DNA from: Rhizobium esperanzae
GTDB lineage: Bacteria > Pseudomonadota > Alphaproteobacteria > Rhizobiales > Rhizobiaceae
Reading direction: 5' to 3'
NCBI RefSeq assembly: GCF_002204185.1
Contig: NZ_MXPU01000001.1
Span: 186,001-250,000, forward strand
Length of the DNA stretch: 64,000 nucleotides
The position numbers and the translations under genes were made by a program. The notes under the pieces were generated by a model that was given only the letters and a program-made list of their open reading frames with translations, was not told the DNA's origin and made no database searches. Positions within the stretch are counted from its first letter, which is position 1; each line of letters starts with the position of its first letter. This document shows, piece by piece, positions 7,673 to 16,710 of the stretch.

Positions 7673-9955
7673 ATGCAGAGTCTGGGACAGTTGCAGGAAA
7701 GATTGTCCGCCGCCTTCGGCGGAACCGCCGTCAAGCCGCATCAGGAGCGGACGGAGGAACCCTCTCCGCGTCCCGGCGCATCGACAGCGCGCACGGGTAC
7801 TACTCCCCTATCAAGGCCTGCAGCGACGCGGCGCCTGCTGTTCTATTGGCTGAGCGGCGCCGGCTTTCTGGCCGCGATGATCCTGACGCTGCTCGCCCAT
7901 GCCGGCGAGCCGCTGCTCCTTTCGGGCGGTCTCGTCGCTCTCGGCCTTGCCGTCATCGCCGGCTATGCCGTGCTGATGGTTCGCCGGCAGAGAAGCGGAC
8001 AGCCGGCCGGTCGATCCACTCCGAACGGCGATGATGGCGCGAAGCTCTTCGCCGAGGTGCATGATGTGCTCGGCGACATCACCCTCACCCGCGCCATGGA
8101 CCGGCGCATCATCTCGGCCAACGACACGTTTCGCCGGCTGACCGGCCGGCTGCGCCCGGAAGGGCGGACCTGCGAAGAGATCGGGCTTGCCTTCCGCCCC
8201 GGCCCGATCCCGCACTGCTACGACGTCGAAATATCGACGCCGGAAGGCCAGCGTATTTTCCTGTGGCGCGACGTCGTCACCCGCGATCCGGGCAGCGGCC
8301 ACCTGCTGCTGCAGAGTGTTGCCCGTGATGTGACGGAGGAACGGCTCGTCGCGCAGGGCCGCGAGTCCGCGCGCCAGAAGGCCGAGTATAACAGCGCCGC
8401 GAAATCCCGACTGCTTGCAACCGTCAGCCACGAGGTGCGCACGCCGCTTTCCGGCATTCTCGGCATGACGCACCTGCTCGCGGAAACGCGGCTGACGCAG
8501 GAGCAGCAGAATTATCTGGCCAACATCCGCCAGTCCGGCCACGCCTTGACGCAGCTTGTCGAGGATCTGCTCGACTTTTCCACGATCGAGGTCGGTCGAT
8601 TCGAGCTTCACCCGCGCTCGGAATCGCTGCGGAAGCTTCTGGAAAGCGTTGTCGAAATGCTCGCCCACCGGGCGCATGAAAAGGGCATCGAGATCGGCGC
8701 CACCGTGTCATCAGACGTTCCGGAGAAAATGAGCTTCGATGCGGCGCGCCTGCGCCAGGTTCTGTTCAACGTCATCGGCAATGCCGTCAAATTCACCCAG
8801 GCCGGCGGCGTTTTCATCCGCGTATCGCTCGATGCCGGCAACCTCCTGATCACCGTCACCGACACCGGTCCGGGCATGACGGCGGAGGAGCAGGCGCGTG
8901 TCTTCGGCGAGTTCGAGCAGGGTGGAAACGTTGCCGACAAGAGCGGCGGCACCGGGCTCGGCCTTGCCATCTCCGCCCGCATCATGCGCGAATTCGACGG
9001 CGCCCTGACGGTCACCAGCGAAAAGGGCAAAGGCAGCACGTTCACCATCCGCTTCCCGATTGAACTCGACAGCGAGCGCTCCGAGCGGCGAAACACGCTG
9101 CTTTCCGGCAACAGCGTCGTGCTGCTGGCGCCGGCGGGGGCTGCCCGCTCCGCCATTGCCGAAACGATCACCGCGCTCGGCGGCATTTGCCATCTCGTCG
9201 ACACCGGCGAGGCTGCCCGCACGAGGCTGCTCGGAATGGCGAGTGGCGGCCGCCGGCCGACCGATATCATCGTCGATCATCGCATGTCGGCGGAATTTTC
9301 AGCGCACCTCGCCGATCGCGCCGAAATCGCTGCACTTGGCCTGCGCAAGGTCCTGCTCGTCAACCCGGAAGAGCGCAGCGCCCATCCGCTCGACCTGTTC
9401 GATGCCTGGCTCATCCGGCCGCTGCGCGAACAGTCGCTGATCGATGTGCTGCGCGGGCGCATGCGCGGCATGGAGAAGCGCGACGCGCTGAACGACAACC
9501 AACCGGGTTTCGGCCTGCCGATGACCGACACCGTGGTTGCCGCACACGGGCTGCGCATCCTGCTCGGAGAGGACGATCCAATCAATGCGATGCTGGTGCG
9601 CGTCATGCTCGAAAAGGGCGGACACAAGGTGCACCATGTCGAGGATTTCGAGACGCTCCTCGATTGCGCCCTCGGCGAGGCGAACGCTCGGCCCGACATC
9701 ATCATCAGCGATCTGTCGATGCCCGGCGGCAACGGCATCGACATGCTGGGGCGGCTGCGCGGCCACGAAAGGCGGCTCGATCTCGACCCGGTGCCGGTGA
9801 TCGTGCTCACCGCTGACAAGAGCGACGAGTCGCGCCGCCAGGTCTTGCTCAATGGCGCCAACCGCGTCATGGTGAAACCGGTCGACCCAGTGCGGCTGCT
9901 GACGGAAGTTCAGGCGGTCGCCGCGCTTTCCGCCCGCCGGGCAGAGGCGCGGTAG
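7673..9955 (+). CDS. Hybrid sensor histidine kinase with C-terminal receiver
   Basis: A 760-residue membrane hybrid kinase. Residues 1-55 are a low-complexity cytoplasmic leader; two membrane segments lie at about 60-80 and 85-107; a PAS-like domain spans about 120-225; the HisKA motif is ATVSHEVRTPLSG with phospho-acceptor His253; the HATPase motifs (NAVKF, DTGPGM, GGTGLGLAI) fall at about 370-450. A receiver-like region at about 480-605 is degenerate, and a complete receiver domain follows at about 625-750 with Asp680 in IIISDLSMPGG. No partner response regulator is adjacent. The signal sensed is unknown. Confidence 0.88.
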   Translation: MQSLGQLQERLSAAFGGTAVKPHQERTEEPSPRPGASTARTGTTPLSRPAATRRLLFYWLSGAGFLAAMILTLLAHAGEPLLLSGGLVALGLAVIAGYAVLMVRRQRSGQPAGRSTPNGDDGAKLFAEVHDVLGDITLTRAMDRRIISANDTFRRLTGRLRPEGRTCEEIGLAFRPGPIPHCYDVEISTPEGQRIFLWRDVVTRDPGSGHLLLQSVARDVTEERLVAQGRESARQKAEYNSAAKSRLLATVSHEVRTPLSGILGMTHLLAETRLTQEQQNYLANIRQSGHALTQLVEDLLDFSTIEVGRFELHPRSESLRKLLESVVEMLAHRAHEKGIEIGATVSSDVPEKMSFDAARLRQVLFNVIGNAVKFTQAGGVFIRVSLDAGNLLITVTDTGPGMTAEEQARVFGEFEQGGNVADKSGGTGLGLAISARIMREFDGALTVTSEKGKGSTFTIRFPIELDSERSERRNTLLSGNSVVLLAPAGAARSAIAETITALGGICHLVDTGEAARTRLLGMASGGRRPTDIIVDHRMSAEFSAHLADRAEIAALGLRKVLLVNPEERSAHPLDLFDAWLIRPLREQSLIDVLRGRMRGMEKRDALNDNQPGFGLPMTDTVVAAHGLRILLGEDDPINAMLVRVMLEKGGHKVHHVEDFETLLDCALGEANARPDIIISDLSMPGGNGIDMLGRLRGHERRLDLDPVPVIVLTADKSDESRRQVLLNGANRVMVKPVDPVRLLTEVQAVAALSARRAEAR

Positions 9956-10065
9956 GTCGCTGAATTGGCTGCGCCGGCTGCTTGCGCCGGGAAATTCAAT
10001 ATGTCACTTTCCTGTCGCACAGAAGTGTTTTATGGCGTCGATAAGCCGGCAACGGGAGAATCGCC

Positions 10066-10941
10066 ATGTCCTCCATCGACATCCTGAATCGTGACGTTAC
10101 CACGGAGGCTGCACGGCCGTCGACGGCTGCGCAGCAAGACGGCGACATCCTCGGCCGGATCGGCAATCTCGAAACCCGCCTTGCCCGCACGGCACGTGAG
10201 ATCGATGCGGCCCAGGCCGTGCGCTACCGCGTCTTCGTCGACGAAATGAAGGCGCAGCTGCCGCCGGAAGCCATGCGGCGCGAACGGGATTTCGATGCTT
10301 ATGACGCTTTCTGTGACCATCTTCTCGTTCTCGACCGCTCGCTCGAAGGTGATCCGGAAGACCAGATCGTCGGCACCTACCGGCTGCTGCGCCAGGATGT
10401 CGCGATCGCCAATGGCGGTTTTTACTCGGCTTCCGAATTCGAAATCGAGAACCTGCTCGCCAGGCATCCGGACAAGCGTTTCATGGAACTCGGACGCTCC
10501 TGCGTGCTGCCGGAATACCGCACCAAACGCACCGTCGAGCTTCTCTGGCAGGGCAACTGGGCTTATGCGCTGAAGCACGGCATGAGCGCGATGTTCGGCT
10601 GCGCCTCGTTCCCCGGCGTCTACCTCGAAAGCCACGCGCTGGCGCTGTCCTTCCTCTACCACAATGTGCTGGCGAAGGACGAATGGACCGTCGGCGCACT
10701 GCCGCATCTCGCTCGCAACATGGACCTGATGCCGGCCGAGGCCGTCAACCCGAAGCGGGCGCTGATGGCCCTGCCGCCGCTGATCAAGGGCTATCTGCGC
10801 CTCGGCGCGATGGTCGGCTCCAGCGCGGTCATCGACCACGCCTTCAACACGACCGACGTGCTGATCGTGCTGCCGATCTCCAGCATTTCCGACCGTTACC
10901 TGAACTACTACGGCGCCGACGCCGGCCGTTTCGCCAGCTGA
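10066..10941 (+). CDS. olsB: L-ornithine N(alpha)-acyltransferase OlsB
   Basis: A 291-residue GNAT-fold enzyme with the OlsB/hemolysin-type acyltransferase signature: VRYRVFVDEM near residue 50, GTYRLLR, then MELGRSCVLPEYRTKRTVELLW and FGCASFPGV. OlsB moves a 3-hydroxyacyl group from acyl-ACP to ornithine, giving lyso-ornithine lipid, the first step of phosphorus-free ornithine lipid synthesis in rhizobia. The length and position near the malic enzyme and mutS resemble the Sinorhizobium arrangement. No phosphate-box-like operator was recognised upstream. An olsA-type partner is not adjacent; the PlsC-like gene at 26663 is a possible candidate. Confidence 0.85.
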   Translation: MSSIDILNRDVTTEAARPSTAAQQDGDILGRIGNLETRLARTAREIDAAQAVRYRVFVDEMKAQLPPEAMRRERDFDAYDAFCDHLLVLDRSLEGDPEDQIVGTYRLLRQDVAIANGGFYSASEFEIENLLARHPDKRFMELGRSCVLPEYRTKRTVELLWQGNWAYALKHGMSAMFGCASFPGVYLESHALALSFLYHNVLAKDEWTVGALPHLARNMDLMPAEAVNPKRALMALPPLIKGYLRLGAMVGSSAVIDHAFNTTDVLIVLPISSISDRYLNYYGADAGRFAS

Positions 10942-10977
10942 TCGCTTCGTCGCACTGCCGTCTGGTAGGGTCAACGG

Positions 10978-11125
10978 CTGCCCCTCATCCTAACTCTCTC
11001 CTCGTGATGACGGGGAGAGAGGACGTGCCCTATGAGAGATCTGCGAGAAACTGAGAGGTCGCGGCACGCTCCCTTCGCCCCGCAAGCGGGGCGAAGGTGC
11101 CGGCGGGCGGATGAGGGGCTGATCT
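10978..11125. repeat. RIME-like palindromic intergenic repeat, copy A
   Basis: A mosaic of inverted repeats in the gap between olsB and the malic enzyme gene. It contains a hairpin with CTCTCTCC/GGGGAGAG arms (about 11000-11030) and a 12-base perfect palindrome CCTTCGCCCCGC/GCGGGGCGAAGG at 11072-11097, bounded by CCCCTCATCC and GGATGAGGGG ends. Similar elements lie at 21225-21366 and 59758-59962. This architecture fits the rhizobial intergenic mosaic elements; the family name is a judgement from structure, not from alignment. Confidence 0.65.
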
Positions 11126-11172
11126 CGCGATCTCCCCTGTCACTAAATAGCTCGCTATGCGGGCAGATGGCC

Positions 11173-13455
11173 TTACGAACCGCCATAGGCGGCGATCGCC
11201 GCCATGTTGACGATGTCGCTGTCCTTGGCGCCCATCGAGGTGATCTGCACCGGTTTGTCGAGGCCGACGAGGATCGGGCCAATGACGGTGGAGCCACCGA
11301 GTTCCTGCAGCATCTTCGTCGAGATCGAGGCCGAGTGGAAGGCCGGCATGACGAGCACGTTGGCGGGGCCGGAGAGCCGGCAGAAGGGATATTGCTCCAT
11401 CACCTTGCGGTTCAGCGCCACATCGGCGGCCATCTCGCCGTCATATTCGAAATCGACGCGGCGCTTGTCGAGGATCTTCACCGCCTCGCGTACCCGCTCG
11501 GAACGTTCGCCGGAGGGATGGCCGAAGGTGGAATAGGCGAGCAAGGCGACACGCGGCGGATAGCCCATGCGCCGTGCGAGGCCGGCGGCCTCTTCGGCGA
11601 TATCGGCAAGCTCTTCGGCGCTCGGCATGTCGTGCACCGCGGTGTCGGCAACGAAGACGGTGCGGCCACGGCAGAGCGCCAGCGACACACCGATGACGCG
11701 GTGGCCGGGCTTCTCGTCGATGCAGCGGCGCACATCCTCGAGCGCGGTCGAATAGTTGCGGGTGATGCCCGTCACCATGCCATCGGCGTCGCCAAGCGCT
11801 ACCATGGTGGCGGCGAAATGGTTGCGGTCGTTGTGGATCAGCCGCTGGGCATCGCGGTGAAGGTAACCCTTCCGCTGCAGCCTCGCATAGAGATAATCGA
11901 TATAAGCCTCGACGCGGGTGGAGATACGGGCGTTGACGATCTCCAGGCCGGGGCGGTTGAGATCGATGCCGGCGCGCTCCGCCGTCGCCCGGATCAGGTC
12001 TTCGCGGCCGAGCAGCAAAGCGGTGCCGAGCTGCTGATTGGCATAGGACAATGCTGCACGCAGGACCTGCTCTTCCTCGGCTTCGGCAAAGACGATCCGC
12101 TTCGGGCGGCGGCGCACCCGCTCGTAGAGGCTGGCGAGCGTCGAGGCGATCGGATCGCGGCGGGCCGAAAGCTCGCGGGCGTAACCGGCCATATCGGTGA
12201 TGACCTTGCGGGCAACGCCGGTCTCGATTGCGGCCTGCGCGACCGCGACCGGGATGGCCGAGATCAGCCGCGGATCGAATGGAACCGGGATGATGTATTG
12301 CGCCCCGAAACGCGGCCGGTTGCCCTGATAGGCGGCGACCACATCATCGGGCACGTCCTCGCGGGCAAGATTGGCCAGCGCGTTGACGGCGGCGATCTTC
12401 ATTGCGTCGTTGATCGTTGAGGCGCGCACGTCGAGCGCGCCGCGGAAGATATAGGGGAAGCCGAGGACGTTGTTGACCTGGTTCGGATAGTCCGAGCGGC
12501 CCGTCGCCATGATGGCGTCGTCGCGGATGCGGGCCACCTCTTCCGGGGTGATTTCGGGATCGGGATTGGCCATGGCGAAGATGATCGGCCGGTCCGCCAT
12601 CGAGCGGATCATCTTGGCCGAGAAGGCGCCCTTCTGCGACAGGCCGAAAATGACGTCGGCACCCTTCATCGCCTCTTCCAGCGTGCGGGCGTCGGTCTTT
12701 GCCGCATGCGCCGATTTCCACTGGTTCATGCCCTCGGTGCGGCCCTGGTAGATGACGCCCTTGGTATCGCAGAGGATGATGTTTTCAGGCGCAAAACCCA
12801 TCGCCTTGATGAGCTCGACGCAGGCAATCGCCGCCGCTCCCGCGCCGTTGCAGACGAGCTTCGTCGTCTTCAGGTCTCGGCCGGTCAGCTCCAGCGCGTT
12901 GATCAGGCCGGCGGCGGCGATGATCGCCGTACCGTGCTGATCATCGTGAAACACCGGAATATCCATCAGCTCGCGCAGCCGGCTTTCGATGACGAAGCAA
13001 TCCGGCGCCTTGATATCCTCCAGGTTGATGCCGCCGAAGGAGGGGCCGAGGAAGCGCACGCAATTGATGAACTCGTCGACATTTTCGGTATCGATCTCGA
13101 GATCGATAGAGTCGACGTCGGCGAAGCGCTTGAAGAGCACCGACTTGCCTTCCATGACCGGCTTGGAGGCGAGCGCGCCGAGATTGCCGAGGCCGAGAAT
13201 GGCAGTGCCGTTGGAGATGACCGCGACCATGTTGCCGCGCGCCGTGTAATCGTAGGCCGTCTGCGGATCGGCGGCGATCGCCTTGACGGGGACGGCGACA
13301 CCCGGGGAATAGGCCAGCGACAGGTCGCGCTGCGTTGCCATCGGCTTGGTCGGATTGATCTCCAGCTTGCCGGGCCGGCCCATCGCATGAAAATCGAGCG
13401 CCTCCTGGTCGGTCACTGATGTCGTCGGCCGGTCCTTCTTATCGATATCGGGCAT
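11173..13455 (-). CDS. maeB: NADP-dependent malic enzyme fused to a phosphotransacetylase-like domain
   Basis: A 760-residue MaeB-type protein. The N-terminal malic enzyme region (about 15-430) has the DLSLAYSPGVA and TAILGLGNLGALASKPVMEGK motifs, the catalytic FVIESRLRELMDIPVFHDDQHGT neighbourhood split between them, and a second nucleotide-binding loop VCNGAGAAAIA. From about 440 onward lies a phosphotransacetylase-like domain (RPKRIVFAEAEEEQVLRAA), which in this family is usually regulatory and not catalytic. It decarboxylates malate to pyruvate with NADP+ (called tme in Sinorhizobium; a DME-type NAD enzyme is the alternative). It is divergent from mutS. Confidence 0.9.
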   Translation of the reverse strand: MPDIDKKDRPTTSVTDQEALDFHAMGRPGKLEINPTKPMATQRDLSLAYSPGVAVPVKAIAADPQTAYDYTARGNMVAVISNGTAILGLGNLGALASKPVMEGKSVLFKRFADVDSIDLEIDTENVDEFINCVRFLGPSFGGINLEDIKAPDCFVIESRLRELMDIPVFHDDQHGTAIIAAAGLINALELTGRDLKTTKLVCNGAGAAAIACVELIKAMGFAPENIILCDTKGVIYQGRTEGMNQWKSAHAAKTDARTLEEAMKGADVIFGLSQKGAFSAKMIRSMADRPIIFAMANPDPEITPEEVARIRDDAIMATGRSDYPNQVNNVLGFPYIFRGALDVRASTINDAMKIAAVNALANLAREDVPDDVVAAYQGNRPRFGAQYIIPVPFDPRLISAIPVAVAQAAIETGVARKVITDMAGYARELSARRDPIASTLASLYERVRRRPKRIVFAEAEEEQVLRAALSYANQQLGTALLLGREDLIRATAERAGIDLNRPGLEIVNARISTRVEAYIDYLYARLQRKGYLHRDAQRLIHNDRNHFAATMVALGDADGMVTGITRNYSTALEDVRRCIDEKPGHRVIGVSLALCRGRTVFVADTAVHDMPSAEELADIAEEAAGLARRMGYPPRVALLAYSTFGHPSGERSERVREAVKILDKRRVDFEYDGEMAADVALNRKVMEQYPFCRLSGPANVLVMPAFHSASISTKMLQELGGSTVIGPILVGLDKPVQITSMGAKDSDIVNMAAIAAYGGS

Positions 13456-13568
13456 AAATCCTCCAACGTCCTGTGGGCGACGCTTTGCTCTTCCTCAAAT
13501 GCTGTTGTCATCTATAGCGGCGCGCGGATAGGGTTGGCACCTGTTTTTTTGGGAAAAACTGCACCTCC

Positions 13569-16295
13569 GTGAACGCACGAATAGACACAGGAAATGAAGC
13601 CTTTTCGGCTGCCGAGCTTGCCACGGCGGAAAGCCGTGCCTCGGCGACGCCGATGATGGAGCAATATATCGAGATCAAGGCGAACAATCCGGGTTCGCTG
13701 CTGTTCTATCGCATGGGCGACTTCTACGAGCTGTTCTTCGAGGATGCGCTGGAGGCCTCGCGCGCGCTCGGCATCACGCTGACGAAGCGTGGCCAGCATA
13801 TGGGCCAGGACATCCCGATGTGCGGCGTTCCCGTGCATGCCGCCGATGATTATCTGCAGAAGCTGATTTCCCTCGGCTTCCGCGTCGCCGTCTGCGAGCA
13901 GGTCGAGGATCCGGCCGAGGCAAAGAAACGCGGCGGCAAATCCGTCGTCAGGCGCGATGTCGTGCGCTTGGTCACGCCGGGCACGATCACCGAGGAAAAG
14001 CTGCTATCGCCCTCGGAATCCAACTATCTGATGGCGCTCGCCCGCATTCGCGGCGGGGCCGAACCGGCGTTGGCGCTTGCCTGGATCGATATTTCCACCG
14101 GCGTCTTCCGTCTGGCGGAGACGGAAAGTTCGCGGCTGCTCGCCGACATCCTGCGCATCGATCCGCGCGAGCTCATCCTGCCCGATACGATCTTCCACGA
14201 TGCCGAGCTGAAACCCGTCTTTGACGTGCTCGGCCGAACGGCGGTGCCGCAGCCGGCGGTTCTATTCGACAGCGCCAGCGCTGAAGGCCGGATCGCCCGC
14301 TATTTCGGGGTTTCGACGCTGGACGGCTTCGGCAGCTTCTCGCGCGCCGAGCTTGCGGCAGCCGCAGCCGCCGTCGCCTATGTCGAGAAGACGCAGATCG
14401 CCGAGCGTCCGCCGCTTGGGCAGCCCGAGCGGGAAAGTGCCGCCTCGACGCTGTTCATCGACCCGGCCACCCGCGCCAATCTCGAACTTGCCCGCACGCT
14501 GTCGGGCGATCGCAACGGTTCGCTGCTGAAGGCAATCGACCGCACCGTCACCGGCGGCGGCGCCAGGCTTCTCGCCGAGCGGCTGATGTCGCCGCTCACC
14601 GATCCCGCCCATATCAATGCGCGGCTCGATTCGATCGGTTTCTTGATCGAAGAGCCGTCGCTCTGCGGCAGGCTGCGCGACACGCTGAAACATGTGCCCG
14701 ACATGCCGCGGGCGCTCTCCCGTCTGGCGCTCGACCGCGGCGGCCCACGCGATCTCGCCGCCATTCGGCAGGGCCTGCAAGCGGCGGGCGGCATTGCGGA
14801 TCTGCTCGCCAACGCCATGCTGCCGGAAGAACTCGGCGAGGCGCTGTCCGGGCTGAAAGCGCTTCCCGCGAGCCTGGAAACGCTGCTTGCCGAGACGCTC
14901 GCCGATGAACTGCCGCTGCTGAAGCGCGACGGCGGTTTCCTGCGCGACGGCGCCAGCACCGAGCTCGACGAGGTCCGGGCGCTGCGCGACCAGTCGCGTC
15001 GCGTCATCGCCGGGCTGCAGCTGCAATATGCCGAGGAAACTGGCATAAGGTCGCTGAAGATCAAGCATAACAATATTCTCGGCTATTTCATCGAGGTCAC
15101 CGCCGGCAATGCCGCCCCGATGACCGATACGGCCGAAGCCAAGGCCCGCTTCATTCACCGCCAGACGATGGCGAGCGCGATGCGCTTCACCACGACCGAA
15201 CTTGCCGATCTCGAAAGCCGCATCGCCAACGCCGCCGACCGGGCGCTTTCCATCGAACTCGCCGCTTTCGACCGGATGACGGCGGCCGTTGTGGCTGAAG
15301 CCGAGGCGATCAAATCCGGTGCGCGGGCGCTTGCCGTGATCGACGTCGCCGCAGGCCTGGCGCTGCTCGCCGAGGAGCAGGCCTACTGCCGACCGCAGGT
15401 CGACGGCTCGAAGATGTTTGCCATCGAGGGCGGCCGTCATCCTGTTGTCGAGCAGGCACTGCGGCGGCAGGCGGGTGGCCCCTTCGTCGCCAACCATTGC
15501 GATCTTTCGCCGAAGGACGGCGCCAAGGACGGCGCCATCTGGCTGCTGACCGGCCCGAACATGGGCGGTAAATCGACCTTTCTGCGCCAGAACGCGCTGA
15601 TCGCGATCCTGGCGCAGATGGGCTCTTTCGTGCCGGCGACATCGGCCCATATCGGCATCGTCGACCGGCTCTTCTCGCGCGTTGGCGCCTCCGACGATCT
15701 GGCGCGCGGGCGCTCCACCTTCATGGTCGAGATGGTGGAAACGGCTGCGATCCTCAACCAGGCGAGCGACCGTTCGCTCGTCATTCTCGACGAAATCGGC
15801 CGCGGCACCGCCACTTTCGACGGGCTGTCGATCGCCTGGGCCGCCGTCGAGCACCTGCATGAGGCCAATCGCTGCCGCGGCCTTTTCGCCACGCATTTTC
15901 ACGAATTGACCGTGCTGTCGGAAAAGCTTGGCCGGCTATCGAACGCCACGATGCGCGTCAAGGAATGGGACGGCGACGTGATCTTTCTGCACGAGGTCGG
16001 CCCGGGTGCCGCCGACCGCTCCTACGGCATCCAGGTCGCCCGTCTTGCCGGGCTTCCGGCCTCGGTCGTGGCCCGGGCCCGCGACGTGCTCACCCGCCTC
16101 GAAGATGCCGACCGCAAGAACCCGGCGAGCCAGCTGATCGACGATCTGCCGCTCTTCCAGGTGGCGGTGCGCCGCGAGGACACGGCCCGCGCTCCGTCCA
16201 AGGTCGAGGAGACGCTGAAGGCGATGAGCCTTGACGACATGACGCCGCGCCAGGCGATGGACGCGCTTTACGATCTCAAGAAAAAGCTGAAATAG
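13569..16295 (+). CDS. mutS: DNA mismatch repair protein MutS
   Basis: A 908-residue MutS. The mismatch-reading N-terminal domain includes the F-x-E motif in [17 protein letters not shown]; the connector, lever and clamp domains follow; the C-terminal ATPase has Walker [10 protein letters not shown] at about residue 662, Walker [11 protein letters not shown] and the ATHFHELT segment. It recognises base mismatches and recruits MutL. The start is GTG at 13569. A perfect 12-base tandem duplication (AAGGACGGCGCC at 15513-15536) adds KDGA twice just before the Walker A strand. Confidence 0.97.
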   Translation: MNARIDTGNEAFSAAELATAESRASATPMMEQYIEIKANNPGSLLFYRMGDFYELFFEDALEASRALGITLTKRGQHMGQDIPMCGVPVHAADDYLQKLISLGFRVAVCEQVEDPAEAKKRGGKSVVRRDVVRLVTPGTITEEKLLSPSESNYLMALARIRGGAEPALALAWIDISTGVFRLAETESSRLLADILRIDPRELILPDTIFHDAELKPVFDVLGRTAVPQPAVLFDSASAEGRIARYFGVSTLDGFGSFSRAELAAAAAAVAYVEKTQIAERPPLGQPERESAASTLFIDPATRANLELARTLSGDRNGSLLKAIDRTVTGGGARLLAERLMSPLTDPAHINARLDSIGFLIEEPSLCGRLRDTLKHVPDMPRALSRLALDRGGPRDLAAIRQGLQAAGGIADLLANAMLPEELGEALSGLKALPASLETLLAETLADELPLLKRDGGFLRDGASTELDEVRALRDQSRRVIAGLQLQYAEETGIRSLKIKHNNILGYFIEVTAGNAAPMTDTAEAKARFIHRQTMASAMRFTTTELADLESRIANAADRALSIELAAFDRMTAAVVAEAEAIKSGARALAVIDVAAGLALLAEEQAYCRPQVDGSKMFAIEGGRHPVVEQALRRQAGGPFVANHCDLSPKDGAKDGAIWLLTGPNMGGKSTFLRQNALIAILAQMGSFVPATSAHIGIVDRLFSRVGASDDLARGRSTFMVEMVETAAILNQASDRSLVILDEIGRGTATFDGLSIAWAAVEHLHEANRCRGLFATHFHELTVLSEKLGRLSNATMRVKEWDGDVIFLHEVGPGAADRSYGIQVARLAGLPASVVARARDVLTRLEDADRKNPASQLIDDLPLFQVAVRREDTARAPSKVEETLKAMSLDDMTPRQAMDALYDLKKKLK

Positions 16296-16306
16296 GAGCG
16301 CAGCCC

Positions 16307-16582
16307 ATGTTCATGGAGAAGCTGGTTCGCGAAACCGAGCGTCTGTCGCTCATCTGCTCCATGCTCGACACAATGCGGCGCGCCGACAAAGACCGCAACG
16401 CGCGCGGCTGGACATCGCCGATCGGCCTGCTGAAAATCACCCGCTCTTGCGCTATGATCTCTGAACTCGGAACGTCGATCGCCAAGGCGGGTTACCGCGA
16501 GTGCGACAGGGCGACGCTCGAGGAGATCCAGCGCGAGACCCGGCAGGTGCTGTATTCGCTGCATGCGCAGGTCGCAGACTGA
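16307..16582 (+). CDS. Conserved hypothetical protein between mutS and glnD
   Basis: A 91-residue soluble protein beginning MFMEKLVRETERLSLICSML, mostly helical by composition, with no signal peptide, membrane segment or cysteine pair motif. I do not recognise a characterised domain. The start ATG at 16307 has an AGGAGCGC ribosome-binding site 7 bases upstream, and the gene follows mutS by 11 bases, so co-transcription is likely. Codon use matches its neighbours, which supports it as a real gene and not a chance frame. Confidence 0.75.
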   Translation: MFMEKLVRETERLSLICSMLDTMRRADKDRNARGWTSPIGLLKITRSCAMISELGTSIAKAGYRECDRATLEEIQRETRQVLYSLHAQVAD

Positions 16583-16710
16583 GGCATTACGGAAAGGCCG
16601 CTTGCGGCAAAGCGTCCCGCATCGCAGCATGGCAACACCATTTCGCCAAATTTAAAGGTTCTTGCAGTACGAAGGCCCGTGTCAATCGCCGGGCAAAGAG
16701 GTTATAGCGC

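Noticed and set aside
14262..15902. A 546-residue open frame antisense to mutS
   Set aside because: It mirrors the GC-rich codon pattern of mutS, has no recognisable domain and no independent promoter or ribosome-binding site. The same holds for the 550-residue frame antisense to glnD/murJ (18073-19725).
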